DNA of 64,000 nucleotides. It comes from Pseudomonadota bacterium. Lineage in GTDB: Bacteria > Myxococcota_A > Polyangia > Polyangiales > Polyangiaceae. The stretch is taken from contig JAEWRL010000097.1 in assembly GCA_023398955.1 (NCBI GenBank), positions 1 through 64,000 on the forward strand, given 5' to 3'. Positions within the stretch are counted from its first letter, which is position 1; every line of letters starts with the position of its first letter. Positions 39,989-49,697 of the stretch are shown piece after piece. The notes under the pieces were generated by a model. It was not told the origin of the DNA. It searched no databases and was given only the letters and a program-made list of their open reading frames with translations. A program made the translations under genes and the position numbers.

Positions 39989-41089
39989 TCAGACGTTGAA
40001 GCGAAAATGCATCACGTCGCCGTCTTTCACGAGGTACTCCTTGCCCTCGATGTTCAACTTGCCTGCGTCCCGGCAGCGGCCCTCGCTGCCCAGCGCTGTC
40101 AGGTCTTCCCAGCGAATCACTTCCGCTTTGATGAAACCACGCTGAAAATCGGAATGGATGGTGCCGGCCGCCTCGGGCGCCGTCGCTCCACGCCTCACCG
40201 TCCAGGCGCGGCACTCGTCCGGCCCCACAGTGAAGAACGTAATGAGCCCGAGCAGCTCATAACCGCTTCGGATGACGCGGTTCAGACCTGGCTCCGTTAG
40301 GCCTGCGCTCTCCAGGAACTCGGGACGATCCGCAGGGTCCAGCTCAGCGATCTGCGCTTCGAGAGAGGCGCAAAGCTCAACGACTACCGCGCCCTCTCGG
40401 TGGGCGAGCTCGCGCAAGGCGCGCACGTGCGGGTTGGCACCTGGGTCCGCGAGGGAGGCCTCGTCGACGTTGGCCACGTACATCGCGCGCTTGGCCGTGA
40501 GCAGCTGCAGAGGCTCGATGATGGCCGCCGCTTTCTCGTCGAGCGTCGCGCTCCTGGCGGGTTTACCGTCGTTCAAGTGCGCCGCCAGAGCCTGACAGAC
40601 AGTGACGGCGAGGCGCTCCGTCGGGTCCCCGGACTTGCTCTGCTTTTGGGCTTTGTCGAGGCGCTTGTTCACACTGTCGAGGTCTCGTAGGCAAAGCTCG
40701 GTCTCGATCGTTTCGACGTCGCTCACCGGATTGACCCGTCCATCGACATGCGTGACGTTGTCATCGATGAAACAGCGCACAACGTGAACGATCGCGTCGA
40801 CCTCTCGAATATGGCTCAGGAACTGGTTACCGAGGCCCTCCCCCTTCGACGCCCCGCGCACCAGCCCGGCGATGTCCACGAAGCGGATCGTTGTCGGTGT
40901 CTTCCGTTTGGGTCGATAGAGCTCCGTGAGCTGATCCAACCGATCATCCGGCACTGGGACGATCCCAACGTTGGGCTCGATCGTGCAGAAGGGGAAGTTC
41001 TGCGCCTCCGCCCGCGCCGAGGAGAGCGAGTTGAAGAGCGTGCTCTTACCCACGTTGGGCAGGCCTACGATTCCGCAAGAGAAACCCAT
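39989..41089 (-). CDS. ychF: Redox-regulated ATPase YchF (Obg-like)
   Basis: An Obg-family ribosome-associated P-loop ATPase. The 366-residue protein has G1 GLPNVGKSTLFNSL, switch elements FCTIEPNVGIVPVPD and VDIAGLVRGASKGEGLGNQFLSHIREVDAIVHVVRCF, and the altered G4 YVANVDE, which favours ATP over GTP. A coiled-coil insertion lies around residues 130-200 and the C-terminal TGS domain ends in GKEYLVKDGDVMHFRFNV. Length is standard. The ATG at 41089 is supported by homology at MGFSCGIVGLPN; the frame to 41161 is not. Confidence 0.97.
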   Translation of the reverse strand: MGFSCGIVGLPNVGKSTLFNSLSSARAEAQNFPFCTIEPNVGIVPVPDDRLDQLTELYRPKRKTPTTIRFVDIAGLVRGASKGEGLGNQFLSHIREVDAIVHVVRCFIDDNVTHVDGRVNPVSDVETIETELCLRDLDSVNKRLDKAQKQSKSGDPTERLAVTVCQALAAHLNDGKPARSATLDEKAAAIIEPLQLLTAKRAMYVANVDEASLADPGANPHVRALRELAHREGAVVVELCASLEAQIAELDPADRPEFLESAGLTEPGLNRVIRSGYELLGLITFFTVGPDECRAWTVRRGATAPEAAGTIHSDFQRGFIKAEVIRWEDLTALGSEGRCRDAGKLNIEGKEYLVKDGDVMHFRFNV

Positions 41090-41211
41090 GAGACCGCGCC
41101 ACCTAGCGCAGGTGACTGCTCCCGTCGAGGAACCACGCGCGCAACACCTGCCGGCCGGCACACCAGTTCATCGACACGAGCCCGAGGGAGTTGCCCGGGA
41201 GAGGGCACCAC

Positions 41212-42699
41212 ATGGCACAACAGCACCTAGTGGGATTCCAACAGCTGCTCCTCCCTCTCGGCGGGCTCACCGGCGACCTCAACTCCGAGGTGGCGATTCC
41301 GCGGGCAAATCGCGTCTTCGTCAATCGCAATCTACGGATGGCGACCATCGACTGGGTCGGCTTCGACATGGACTACACGCTGGCGACCTACCGCCAGCCC
41401 GAGATGGATCAATTGAGTGTCGAGCTGACGCTACGCGGACTGACGAAGCTGGGCTATCCGGACCGCCTCCGTCGTCTGCAGTTCGACACGCGGTTCCCAA
41501 TACGCGGACTCCTCGTCGATCGCCGCTACGGACATGTACTGAAAATGGACCGCCACAAGGTGGTCTACAAAGGGTACCACGGCTTCGAGCGCCTCGATCG
41601 GAGCTTGCTCGTGGACCTCTACCAGCGTCCGAGGATTCGTCCACATACGTCCCGATACCATTGGATCGATACGCTCTTCGCCCTGAGCGAAGTGACTAGC
41701 TTCTGCGCTATCGTGAACGCCCTGGAGAAGCACCACGGCCCGCTCGACTATGGGCGCCTCTTCAGCGACATCCGCAGCTCCGTGGACACCGCACACCGCG
41801 AGGGAAGGGTTTATGCGGAGGTCCTGAGCGACCTACCTCGCTTCGTAGCCAAGGACCCCGCCTTGGCCCGCACGCTGCACAAGCTGCGCTCGGCTGGAAA
41901 GCGGCTATTTCTGCTGACCAATTCCCCCTGGCACTACACCGACGCAATGATGACCTACCTGCTCGGCGGCGCCCTGCCCGAGTACCCCACCTGGCAGCAT
42001 TACTTCGAGGTGGTCGTGGCCAGCGCCCAGAAGCCCGACTGGTTTCGCTCGGACGCCCCGCTCAGAGAGCGCCGAGGACACGAGCTGGTCGAGGTCTCGA
42101 CGCCGCTCGAGCGGGGACGTAGCTACGAAGGGGGCAATCTCCTGGATTTCGAGCAGCGTCTCGGCATTGCTGGCCCCGACGTGCTCTACGTCGGCGACCA
42201 CATTTATGGGGATATTCTACGCTCGAAGAAGGAGTCCTCCTGGCGCACGGCGCTCATCATCCAGGAGCTCGACAACGAGGTTGCCGCACACGAGACCTGC
42301 TTGGTCGACGTTGCCCGCCTGCGGGAGCTCGAGGAGCGGCGCCGTCAGCTCGAGGACGAGCTGCGGTTCTACCAGCTTCAGTACAAGCGCTTGGCGCGAG
42401 CCGTCCGCCAAGGCAAATCCTCTCGCGACGACGCTCAGCGGAGTAAAATGGCAATCGAGCGCGTTCGCCGGGAGATGCGGCTGTCGGACGCGGAGGAAAT
42501 CCAGTTGAGCGAGCGCGTCGACCGTCGCTTCCACCCCTACTGGGGCTCACTGCTCAAGGAACAGCACGAGCTCAGCAGCTTCGGGCTGCAAGTGGAGCAC
42601 TATGCCGACCTTTACACCCGCAGCGTCTCTTGTCTCGAGGCCTATTCGCCCACGCAGTTCTTCCGTTCGCCCTACGACCTGATGCCCCACGAATTGTAG
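41212..42699 (+). CDS. HAD-superfamily 5'-nucleotidase (IMP/GMP-specific type)
   Basis: A 495-residue enzyme of the cytosolic purine 5'-nucleotidase (HAD-IG) family, which dephosphorylates IMP or GMP. HAD motif I is VGFDMDYTLATYRQPE with the nucleophilic Asp, motif II is LFLLTNSPWHYTD, and motif IV is VLYVGDHIYGDILRSKK. Between motifs come the family-specific MDRHKVVYKGYHG and FFRSPYDLMPHE near the end. A charged coiled coil covers about residues 375-435. The ATG at 41212 follows GGGAGAGGG at 6 bp; an upstream TTG at 41191 is less likely. It starts 122 bp from the divergent ychF. Confidence 0.88.
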   Translation: MAQQHLVGFQQLLLPLGGLTGDLNSEVAIPRANRVFVNRNLRMATIDWVGFDMDYTLATYRQPEMDQLSVELTLRGLTKLGYPDRLRRLQFDTRFPIRGLLVDRRYGHVLKMDRHKVVYKGYHGFERLDRSLLVDLYQRPRIRPHTSRYHWIDTLFALSEVTSFCAIVNALEKHHGPLDYGRLFSDIRSSVDTAHREGRVYAEVLSDLPRFVAKDPALARTLHKLRSAGKRLFLLTNSPWHYTDAMMTYLLGGALPEYPTWQHYFEVVVASAQKPDWFRSDAPLRERRGHELVEVSTPLERGRSYEGGNLLDFEQRLGIAGPDVLYVGDHIYGDILRSKKESSWRTALIIQELDNEVAAHETCLVDVARLRELEERRRQLEDELRFYQLQYKRLARAVRQGKSSRDDAQRSKMAIERVRREMRLSDAEEIQLSERVDRRFHPYWGSLLKEQHELSSFGLQVEHYADLYTRSVSCLEAYSPTQFFRSPYDLMPHEL

Positions 42700-42767
42700 G
42701 GGTGCAAGCAGCCCAGCCCACTCGTGACGGCCCACGCGCCAGGCTAGTCGCCGAGCCAAAGTGCGCT

Positions 42768-45683
42768 ATGACGGGCCCGATGCAAGCGCTGCTGGAAACA
42801 ATCCGTCGAGAGTGCAGGCCCGGTCTGTGGTCTCAGGGGGTGGAACTAGTGCGGGTGTCCGCCGTGTCGGTGGAGACGCGGTCCAATGACGAGGTCGTCA
42901 CCCGCGTCCGCATGCCGGGCCGCGCCGTAGCGCCAACGGCCATCCTCTATCCGGTCGACGGAGAGTGGACGTGCGACTGCGGCAGCAGCGTCGATCCGTG
43001 TGCCCATGTCGCGGCAGCCGTCATCGCTATCAGCCGAGCGGATCAGACCGGTGTATCGTTGGCATCGAGTCACGAGCGCGAAGGCCACATCGCCTACGAG
43101 CTCCGCGCCGAGCGCGGCTATCTCGCTCTCACACGCCTCCTGGTTGCCCCGGACGGCACCCGCTCGCCCCTCGGGGAATCGCTCGCTAGCCCTGCGGGCC
43201 GCGCACGCCTCGGGATCGAGCCCTCTCACGACGACCTGCACATCGACCGCCTACTGCTCGCGGACAGGAGCCCGCTCTTCGCTGGCAGCCGCTTGGCGAG
43301 CCTCCTCGGAGCCCTCGCGAGCTGCAGTGACGTGCGCTGGGGCGGCAGCCCCGTTGGCGTGTCGATCGAGCGCATCACCCCGCAAGGGCGTGTCTTCGAC
43401 GATGGAAACGTCGTCGTGCTCGAGCTCGTTTCGAATCCTCGCATCACGTCGGTGGTCGCCCGGGGCGTCGTCCTTCTCGGAGAGACGCTCCACCCACTTG
43501 GGGAGACCGACCTTTCCGGCGATCGTCTCGAGCGTCTTCCCCATCGCCGCACCTTTGCCGCGACCGCCTTGGGCGAGCTCGTAGGCTCACTCCTCCCTCA
43601 ACTGGAGAAGCGCATTCCACTCGAGATTGCCAGCACGAAGCTACCGCGAGAACGTTGTCGCTTACAGCCTCGCATTGCCGTGGAGCTGTTCACCTTGCCG
43701 GGGGCCGTCGAGGTGCTGCCAACCCTGGTCTACGGGGACCCAGCGGTGGCGCGGATCGACGACGGAAAGCTCGTACAGCTCGGAGATGAGGTACCCATAC
43801 GCCTCACCGACCGCGAGAACGACCTGGTCTTCAATCTCCGTGATGAGCTGAATCTGGTACCAGGGCGGCGCGCCCGTTTCGACGGAGTCGATGCCGCACA
43901 GTTCGTCAAGCGACTCGAAGCCTGGTCGGCGAGGCACGACCGTCGCGGAGGGGAGCCCGTGGCGCGCCAAAACCTCACGCCACGCATCAACGTAGGCAGC
44001 GAGACCCTGGAGGTGGCGTTCGAGGTCGAGTCGTCAACAACCGACGCCGCGCCGCGGGCCAAGACGAGCGACGTGCTGCAGGCTTGGCAGAATGGACTGG
44101 ATGTCGTGCCGCTGGATACAGGAGGCTGGGCATCGTTGCCGCTCGCTTGGCTCGAGCGCCACGGTACCCTATTGGCCGATATCCTCGCCGCCCGCGAGTC
44201 GGACGGCAAGGTAGCCTCCCCTGCCCGCCTTCTCCTGGCGGAGCTGTGTGAGGCGCTCGAGCAGCCGGTGCCGGTGGAGCTCAGCCGCTTGAAGCAGCTC
44301 CTCTCCGGGGCGGGCGCACTGCCGAAACCGACGCTGCCTGGAGATCTCACGGCCACGTTGCGTCCCTACCAGCACGTTGGCGTCGCGTGGCTGTCCCTGC
44401 TCCAGGAGGCCGAGCTCGGAGCGATCCTGGCGGACGACATGGGGCTCGGCAAGACTCTGCAGACGATCTGCGTGCTTAGTCGTGGAAGCCTCGTGGTCTG
44501 CCCCCGCAGCGTGCTGCATAACTGGGATCGTGAGATCACGCGATTTCGCCCGCAGCTCCACGTGACCCTCTACCACGGCGCCAGGCGAAGCCTAGACGAT
44601 GCGTCGGACGTGACGATTACGACATATGGCACCCTGCGGCAGGACATAGACCAGCTCACGCAACGATCGTGGTCGACCATCGTGCTCGACGAGGCTCAGA
44701 ACATCAAGAATCCGGAGTCCCAGGCGGCGCAGGCTGCATTCCGCTTGCGTGCGGGCTTCAAGGTAGCTCTCAGCGGCACGCCGGTCGAGAACAGGCTGGA
44801 CGAGCTCTTCAGCATCCTTCATTTTGCGGTACGCGGCGTCGTCGGCGGCCGTGCCCGCTTCCGAAAGGAGTTCGCTGAGCCCATCGCGGAAGGCAACCAG
44901 AACGCCGCCCAGCAGCTCCACGCGCGCATCCGACCATTCCTGCTCCGCCGCCTGAAACGCGACGTGCTGGCAGAGCTCCCGGCGCGCACGGACGTGATGC
45001 TGCCCATCGAGCTCAGCGAAGACGAGCGCGGGATCTACGAGACCATCCGGCGCAGCTCACAGCAAGCAGCCCTCGCGCTCGAGAGTGGCGGGAGCGTAAT
45101 GGCCGCCCTCGAGGCCCTGCTGCGCCTGCGTCAAGCAGCCTGCCATCCCGGCCTCTTGCCAGGGCAAGCCACCCCCACCTCGAGCAAAGTGGAGCGGCTC
45201 ATCGAGGCGCTGGACGAGGCCGTCAGCGACGGGCACAAGGCCCTCGTCTTCTCACAATGGACAAGCCTTCTCGATCTTCTCGAGCCCGCCCTCGCTGCGC
45301 AGGGGCTCCAGTTCTCCCGCCTCGACGGGAAGACCCGCGATCGCGCCGCGGTCGTGGAGACGTTTCAAAGGGATGACGGCCCGCCCATTCTCCTCACGTC
45401 ACTCAAGGCCGGCGGTACCGGCCTCAATCTCACTGCAGCGGACCACGTCTTCCTCATGGATCCTTGGTGGAATCCGGCGACCGAGGACCAGGCTGCCGAC
45501 CGCGCCCATCGGATTGGCCAGCAGCGACCCGTCGTGGTGTACCGGCTCATCGCTCGCGAGACCGTCGAGGAGCGTATCGTCGCACTTCAGGAGCGCAAAC
45601 GCGGCTTGGCCGATCTAGCCGTCAGCGCGGCGGATCATGGCGGCGGCCTGAACCGCGAGGAGTTGCGTGACCTGTTGCAGTGA
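42768..45683 (+). CDS. SNF2-family helicase with N-terminal SWIM zinc finger
   Basis: A 971-residue Snf2/Rad54-type ATPase that translocates on double-stranded DNA, probably in chromosome or transcription remodelling. Residues ~68-81 are a SWIM finger (CDCGSSVDPCAHV, C-x-C-x-n-C-x-H). After a ~450-residue region come motif I ILADDMGLGKTLQT (about residue 556), motif II LDEAQNIKNP, motif III ALSGTPVENRLDELFSI, and the C-terminal RecA lobe with LVFSQWTSLLDLLEP, LTSLKAGGTGLNLTAADHVFLMDPWWNP and DRAHRIGQQRPVVVYRL. All motifs are intact. The ATG at 42768 (alternative 42780) is used. It converges on the molybdoenzyme gene with a 7-bp gap. Confidence 0.93.
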   Translation: MTGPMQALLETIRRECRPGLWSQGVELVRVSAVSVETRSNDEVVTRVRMPGRAVAPTAILYPVDGEWTCDCGSSVDPCAHVAAAVIAISRADQTGVSLASSHEREGHIAYELRAERGYLALTRLLVAPDGTRSPLGESLASPAGRARLGIEPSHDDLHIDRLLLADRSPLFAGSRLASLLGALASCSDVRWGGSPVGVSIERITPQGRVFDDGNVVVLELVSNPRITSVVARGVVLLGETLHPLGETDLSGDRLERLPHRRTFAATALGELVGSLLPQLEKRIPLEIASTKLPRERCRLQPRIAVELFTLPGAVEVLPTLVYGDPAVARIDDGKLVQLGDEVPIRLTDRENDLVFNLRDELNLVPGRRARFDGVDAAQFVKRLEAWSARHDRRGGEPVARQNLTPRINVGSETLEVAFEVESSTTDAAPRAKTSDVLQAWQNGLDVVPLDTGGWASLPLAWLERHGTLLADILAARESDGKVASPARLLLAELCEALEQPVPVELSRLKQLLSGAGALPKPTLPGDLTATLRPYQHVGVAWLSLLQEAELGAILADDMGLGKTLQTICVLSRGSLVVCPRSVLHNWDREITRFRPQLHVTLYHGARRSLDDASDVTITTYGTLRQDIDQLTQRSWSTIVLDEAQNIKNPESQAAQAAFRLRAGFKVALSGTPVENRLDELFSILHFAVRGVVGGRARFRKEFAEPIAEGNQNAAQQLHARIRPFLLRRLKRDVLAELPARTDVMLPIELSEDERGIYETIRRSSQQAALALESGGSVMAALEALLRLRQAACHPGLLPGQATPTSSKVERLIEALDEAVSDGHKALVFSQWTSLLDLLEPALAAQGLQFSRLDGKTRDRAAVVETFQRDDGPPILLTSLKAGGTGLNLTAADHVFLMDPWWNPATEDQAADRAHRIGQQRPVVVYRLIARETVEERIVALQERKRGLADLAVSAADHGGGLNREELRDLLQ

Positions 45684-45690
45684 GTCTCTG

Positions 45691-47910
45691 CTATATCTCC
45701 CCGATGCGCTCGATACGCACGGCGCAGGCTTTGTAGCCCGGCTGGCGAGAATGGGGATCGAACACAGGGAACGTGAGCCGATTCACGCTCTCATGATGCA
45801 TGGGAAGGAATACCTGTCCCGGAGCGATCCGCGGCGTCACGAAGGCGCGAGCAGCGACCTGACCTCGCGGCGAACGTACGCTGACGCGCTGCTCGCTACG
45901 AATCCCTAGGCTCTGGGCATCCATCGGAGAGACTTCCACGTAGAGCTCCTTCGGTGCCAGACGGGCAAGAATTGCCGAGCGACGCGTCCTGGTCCCGGTG
46001 TGCCACTCCGCGGACGTGCCGCGCCCCGTCAGGAGCAGCAGTGGGAAGCGAACGCTCGTCTCCTCCGGCAGGGGCAATGGTTCGCCGAAATGGAAGCAGG
46101 CGCGACCATCCTGTGTAAAGAACGTGCCATCTTCGAAGAGCCGTCGCTCACTCTGGAGCGCCGCTCCTTCGGGTAGCGGCCACTGAATGCCACCAGCCTC
46201 CTCGATCTGGCGGTAGTCACGAATCCCCGAGATATCGCATGGCCTCCCACGGCTCAGCTCCTTGAGGACCTGAAAAGCCGCCTCTGGCGCGCGGAAACGG
46301 CGAACGACGTCCGAGCAGCCCCAGGCCTCGGCGACCAGGCGAAAGATGTGGAAGTCGGCCAGCGCCTGCCCCGGCGCTCGGCTCACGTTCTTGATCACGC
46401 CGATGCGTCGCTCTGAGTTGATGAACGTGCCTTCTTTCTCACCCCAACCAGCGGCGGGCAGCAGGATGTCCGCGACGCGCGCAGTCTCCGTGTCTTCGTA
46501 CATGTCCTGAACGACGAGGCAATCGAGGCGTCCCAGGACCTCCTTGAGGTGATTCTGATTGATCCAAGAGTGGACGGGGTTCGTGCCCAGAATCCATAGG
46601 GCCCGAATCTTCCCAGAGAGTACCCTTTCGACAATCTGGTCGTATGCTAGGCTCGGAACCCGGGGGATGCATCCAACATCAATCCCGAGCACGTCGGCCA
46701 CCTCTTGACGGTGCAGGTCATTCTCGAAGTCCCGCCCGCCGAAGAGGTTCGTCGTATTGCTGAAGAGCCGGGATCCCATCGCGTTGCACTGGCCGGTGAT
46801 CGAGTTCGCTCCGGTGCCGGGCCGCCCAATGTTCCCAGTCATGAGCGCAAGAGCAATGATCGCCTGAGCCGTGCGCACCCCCTGGTGGCTCTGGTTGACA
46901 CCCATCGTCCACCAGAAGCTGACGCGCCTTCCATCACCGATGCTCGCCGCCAGCTCCTCCACCTGCTCCATCGAGAGCCCGGTCTCGCGCGCAGCTCGCT
47001 CCACGGTGAAACCCCGCACCTGGCTCGCGAATTCGTAGAAGCCGGTCGTGTGCTCGCGAATGAACCTCTCGTCGCACCGATGGTGGTCGATGAGCCACGC
47101 CGCGACTGCATAAAGCAGGGTCAGATCGGACTTGGGCCGAACGGCGTAGTGGACCGTCGCGGCAGCCGCAGTCTCGGTCTTGCGCGGATCGATCACTAGC
47201 ACCCGCGGCTTCCGCGGGCTCCGGGCAATCCTCTCCCACATGATCGGGTGGGCGATACACATATTCGAACCGACGAGAACGATGACATCGGACTCCTCGA
47301 AGTCGCCATACGTGAAAGGTGGAGCGTCAAAGCCGAAGGACTGCTTGTACGCCACGGCGGCAGTGGCCATGCACTGCCGCGTGTTGCCGTCACCGTGAAT
47401 CATCCCCATACCAAACTTGCCAAGAGCTCCGAGGAGCGCCAGCTCTTCCGTGGGCATCTGTCCAGTGCCGAGCCAAGCCACGGCTTCGGGGCCATGCTCG
47501 GCTTGTATCGCCTTGAACCGCCGCACCATCTCCGCTGTCGCTTGCTCCCAGGTCACGCGAACGAAGTGACCATCGCGGCGCACCAGCGGCGTGGTGGCTC
47601 TCCCCGGACCGGCGAGCGGCGTCAAGGCCTCCCACCCCTTCGGACAAGCCATGCCGGCGTTCACGGGGTGGTCCGCGGTTGGGGTGAGCCCCACGGCGCG
47701 CCCTTCCCTCAGGTGAACGGTCAAGGAGCAGCCGGTCGAGCAGAAACCACACGTCATCGCGGCCGTGGCGTCGGGCACGGCGCCGTGCGGAAGCCGTCCC
47801 AGCCCGTGCGGCCCGGGCGCGAGGGTCAGCTGCCGCGTCAGCGGTCCATCGCGGCGGATCAGGAGACTCTCCCCGCGACGCAGGAACCTGGACAGCAGAT
47901 TGGATCCCAT
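45691..47910 (-). CDS. Molybdopterin oxidoreductase, assimilatory-nitrate-reductase-like (NasA/NarB type)
   Basis: A 739-residue Mo/W-bis-MGD enzyme. The N-terminal [4Fe-4S] ligands are Cys54, 57, 61 and 89 (CGFCSTGC and MACPKGW). The cofactor region has GTGQMPTEELALLG, TRQCMATAAVAYKQSFG with a Cys as likely Mo ligand, VLVGSNMCIAHPIMWER, and NSITGQCNAMGSR, which resemble cytoplasmic assimilatory nitrate reductases more than formate dehydrogenases. The C-terminal domain includes LLTGRGTSAEWHTGTRTRRS. No Tat signal is visible, so the active site is predicted to face the cytoplasm. Its ATG overlaps the partner stop by one base (TAATG). The substrate is inferred to be nitrate or a related oxyanion but is not proven. 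Confidence 0.85.
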   Translation of the reverse strand: MGSNLLSRFLRRGESLLIRRDGPLTRQLTLAPGPHGLGRLPHGAVPDATAAMTCGFCSTGCSLTVHLREGRAVGLTPTADHPVNAGMACPKGWEALTPLAGPGRATTPLVRRDGHFVRVTWEQATAEMVRRFKAIQAEHGPEAVAWLGTGQMPTEELALLGALGKFGMGMIHGDGNTRQCMATAAVAYKQSFGFDAPPFTYGDFEESDVIVLVGSNMCIAHPIMWERIARSPRKPRVLVIDPRKTETAAAATVHYAVRPKSDLTLLYAVAAWLIDHHRCDERFIREHTTGFYEFASQVRGFTVERAARETGLSMEQVEELAASIGDGRRVSFWWTMGVNQSHQGVRTAQAIIALALMTGNIGRPGTGANSITGQCNAMGSRLFSNTTNLFGGRDFENDLHRQEVADVLGIDVGCIPRVPSLAYDQIVERVLSGKIRALWILGTNPVHSWINQNHLKEVLGRLDCLVVQDMYEDTETARVADILLPAAGWGEKEGTFINSERRIGVIKNVSRAPGQALADFHIFRLVAEAWGCSDVVRRFRAPEAAFQVLKELSRGRPCDISGIRDYRQIEEAGGIQWPLPEGAALQSERRLFEDGTFFTQDGRACFHFGEPLPLPEETSVRFPLLLLTGRGTSAEWHTGTRTRRSAILARLAPKELYVEVSPMDAQSLGIRSEQRVSVRSPRGQVAARAFVTPRIAPGQVFLPMHHESVNRLTFPVFDPHSRQPGYKACAVRIERIGEI

Positions 47911-49646
47911 TAGCGCAACCCTCCGGGCATGGCGGATGCCGGAGCCGCACGGAAGAAGAGGTACCGTTCGAGGAACTCTCCCGCGAGAACCAGGCCAAGC
48001 GCGATGAACCAGAGCACGACGTGAATAGGGCTGGCAGCAGAGGGCAGCAGCAGCGCCAAGCCCGGCGCGACCACCCCACCGACGGCACCGGCCACGAAGC
48101 GAGCTTCGGTGACGGGCCGGAGCTCCTGCAGCATCACCCGTGCCATGCGCTTCTCCGCAGTCTGTAGCCGCGCTCCAGCGTGACGCAGCAGGCTGACCTC
48201 GTAGGCCATCTTGACCAGGCTCACGACAATCAGTACCACGGCCAGGGCGCGCGCGGGCAGCGGCTGCCCAGCGCCGAGGGCGCTCGCGGTCGCTGCCTCC
48301 AAGGCCAGCACAGAGGCCGATCCGAGAATCACCGTCGAGCCAAAGAACTTGATACCCGTGTTCACGGCCGCCCAATGGCTGCGCCGGGTAGCTACGTAGA
48401 CCATCACGGAACAGAAGACGCCCAGAAGGCCGGCGAGGCTTGCCGCGACCTGAACCTCTCCCGCCTGCTTTGCCATCCAGCCTCCAAAAGAGTCCGCCGC
48501 CATGTGCCCCTGCGCTGCCAAGAGTAGCGCAGAGATCACCGCCAGTTTTGCGTAGAGCCCAAACGCCAGTGCCTCGCGGCTGAGCCATGAACGCCGCAGA
48601 TTGAGGACAGCGCGCCACGCAAGCCAGGGACGCCCCAAATGCAGCACGCTCGCGGCCAAGGCCAGGAGCGCAAGGCCGCAGGCTGTCACCGCCTGAATCA
48701 CTAGCCCTCCGGGCGCGCCGCCCGTGAGTAGCCTTACGAGGCTGGTCCATGCGAAGGCGCCAACCGAAAGCTGCGTGAAGGTCAGCATCACGACGAGCGG
48801 CAAGTGCGCGTGTTCTGGCCTGGTGACATAGAAGTCGGCAGGCAACAGATTCTTTGGCAATGCTCTAGCCGTCTTGTAAATCGTGGAAGGAAGCGTGTGC
48901 TCTGGCGTTGGCGCGCCAGGCAAGAAGACCCGCGCATCACCCGCTTCCGTTACCTCAGCGTGCTGGACGAGGCGTATGGCGATGGCTTCGGTCGGACACG
49001 CCTGCACGCAGGCTGGAGCCTCGCCGTGCTCGAGGCGATCGCTGCACATATCGCACTTGCGCACGATACCAAGGCGCTTGTTGAACTTGGGCGCGTCGTA
49101 CGGACACATCAGGGTGCAGTACTGGCACCCAAAGCACTGATCATCGAGATGGCGAACGATGCCTGTTTCTGGATCTTTCTCATAGGCATTCACGGGGCAG
49201 CCGTTCATGCACGCGGGATCCACACAATGATGACAGGAGGTCGTCACCGTTTGAATTGCCGGTGCGGCAGCGCTGCCACCATGAAGCAGACCAACGGCGC
49301 GCCAGCTCTCGTCCTCATCGAGGCCATTGAGAGCGTGGCAGGCAGCAACGCAAGCCTTGCATCCCGTGCACTTGTCGAGGTCGACCTCAAAGGCATACTG
49401 CTCGTCACGCCCAGGTCGTGCCGTGGGCAACAATCGACGATAGCGTTTCTCCTGCGCTGGGGGCTCGCCGAGCTCATGGTCCCGTGCAAACCGTTCCACC
49501 GCCGTCAAGGACTGTTGAACGTCGAGGAGAGCTGCCACCGAAAGCTCTGCTGCCGACGAGGGTTGAACGACCTTGAGGTGCCGCTGGTCTCGTCCCGGGG
49601 AGCCAACAAGTCCATGGTTCACGAGCCTGAGTGCGTCGTCTGCCAT
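47910..49646 (-). CDS. Fused DmsB-type ferredoxin and DmsC-type membrane anchor
   Basis: A 578-residue electron-transfer partner for the molybdoenzyme. Residues about 80-265 hold four [4Fe-4S] sets: CTGCKACVAAC, CHHCVDPACMNGCP, CFGCQYCTLMCP and CDMCSDRLEHGEAPACVQACP, as in DmsB/NrfC. Residues about 275-570 have ~8 hydrophobic helices of the DmsC/NrfD-like quinol-oxidising anchor (LPLVVMLTFTQLSVGAFAW and LAASVLHLGRPWLAWRAVLNLRRSWLSREAL). These parts are normally two proteins. The ATG at 49646 starts MADDALRLVNHG; a GTG at 49697 with an AGGGAG box is possible but its extra 17 codons have unusually low third-position GC. Electrons probably pass from quinol to the catalytic subunit. Confidence 0.87.
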   Translation of the reverse strand: MADDALRLVNHGLVGSPGRDQRHLKVVQPSSAAELSVAALLDVQQSLTAVERFARDHELGEPPAQEKRYRRLLPTARPGRDEQYAFEVDLDKCTGCKACVAACHALNGLDEDESWRAVGLLHGGSAAAPAIQTVTTSCHHCVDPACMNGCPVNAYEKDPETGIVRHLDDQCFGCQYCTLMCPYDAPKFNKRLGIVRKCDMCSDRLEHGEAPACVQACPTEAIAIRLVQHAEVTEAGDARVFLPGAPTPEHTLPSTIYKTARALPKNLLPADFYVTRPEHAHLPLVVMLTFTQLSVGAFAWTSLVRLLTGGAPGGLVIQAVTACGLALLALAASVLHLGRPWLAWRAVLNLRRSWLSREALAFGLYAKLAVISALLLAAQGHMAADSFGGWMAKQAGEVQVAASLAGLLGVFCSVMVYVATRRSHWAAVNTGIKFFGSTVILGSASVLALEAATASALGAGQPLPARALAVVLIVVSLVKMAYEVSLLRHAGARLQTAEKRMARVMLQELRPVTEARFVAGAVGGVVAPGLALLLPSAASPIHVVLWFIALGLVLAGEFLERYLFFRAAPASAMPGGLR

Positions 49647-49697
49647 CACGCTAAGATTTCTGAGACAAAGACGTCTCCTCGGCGCGTGCTCTCGCAC

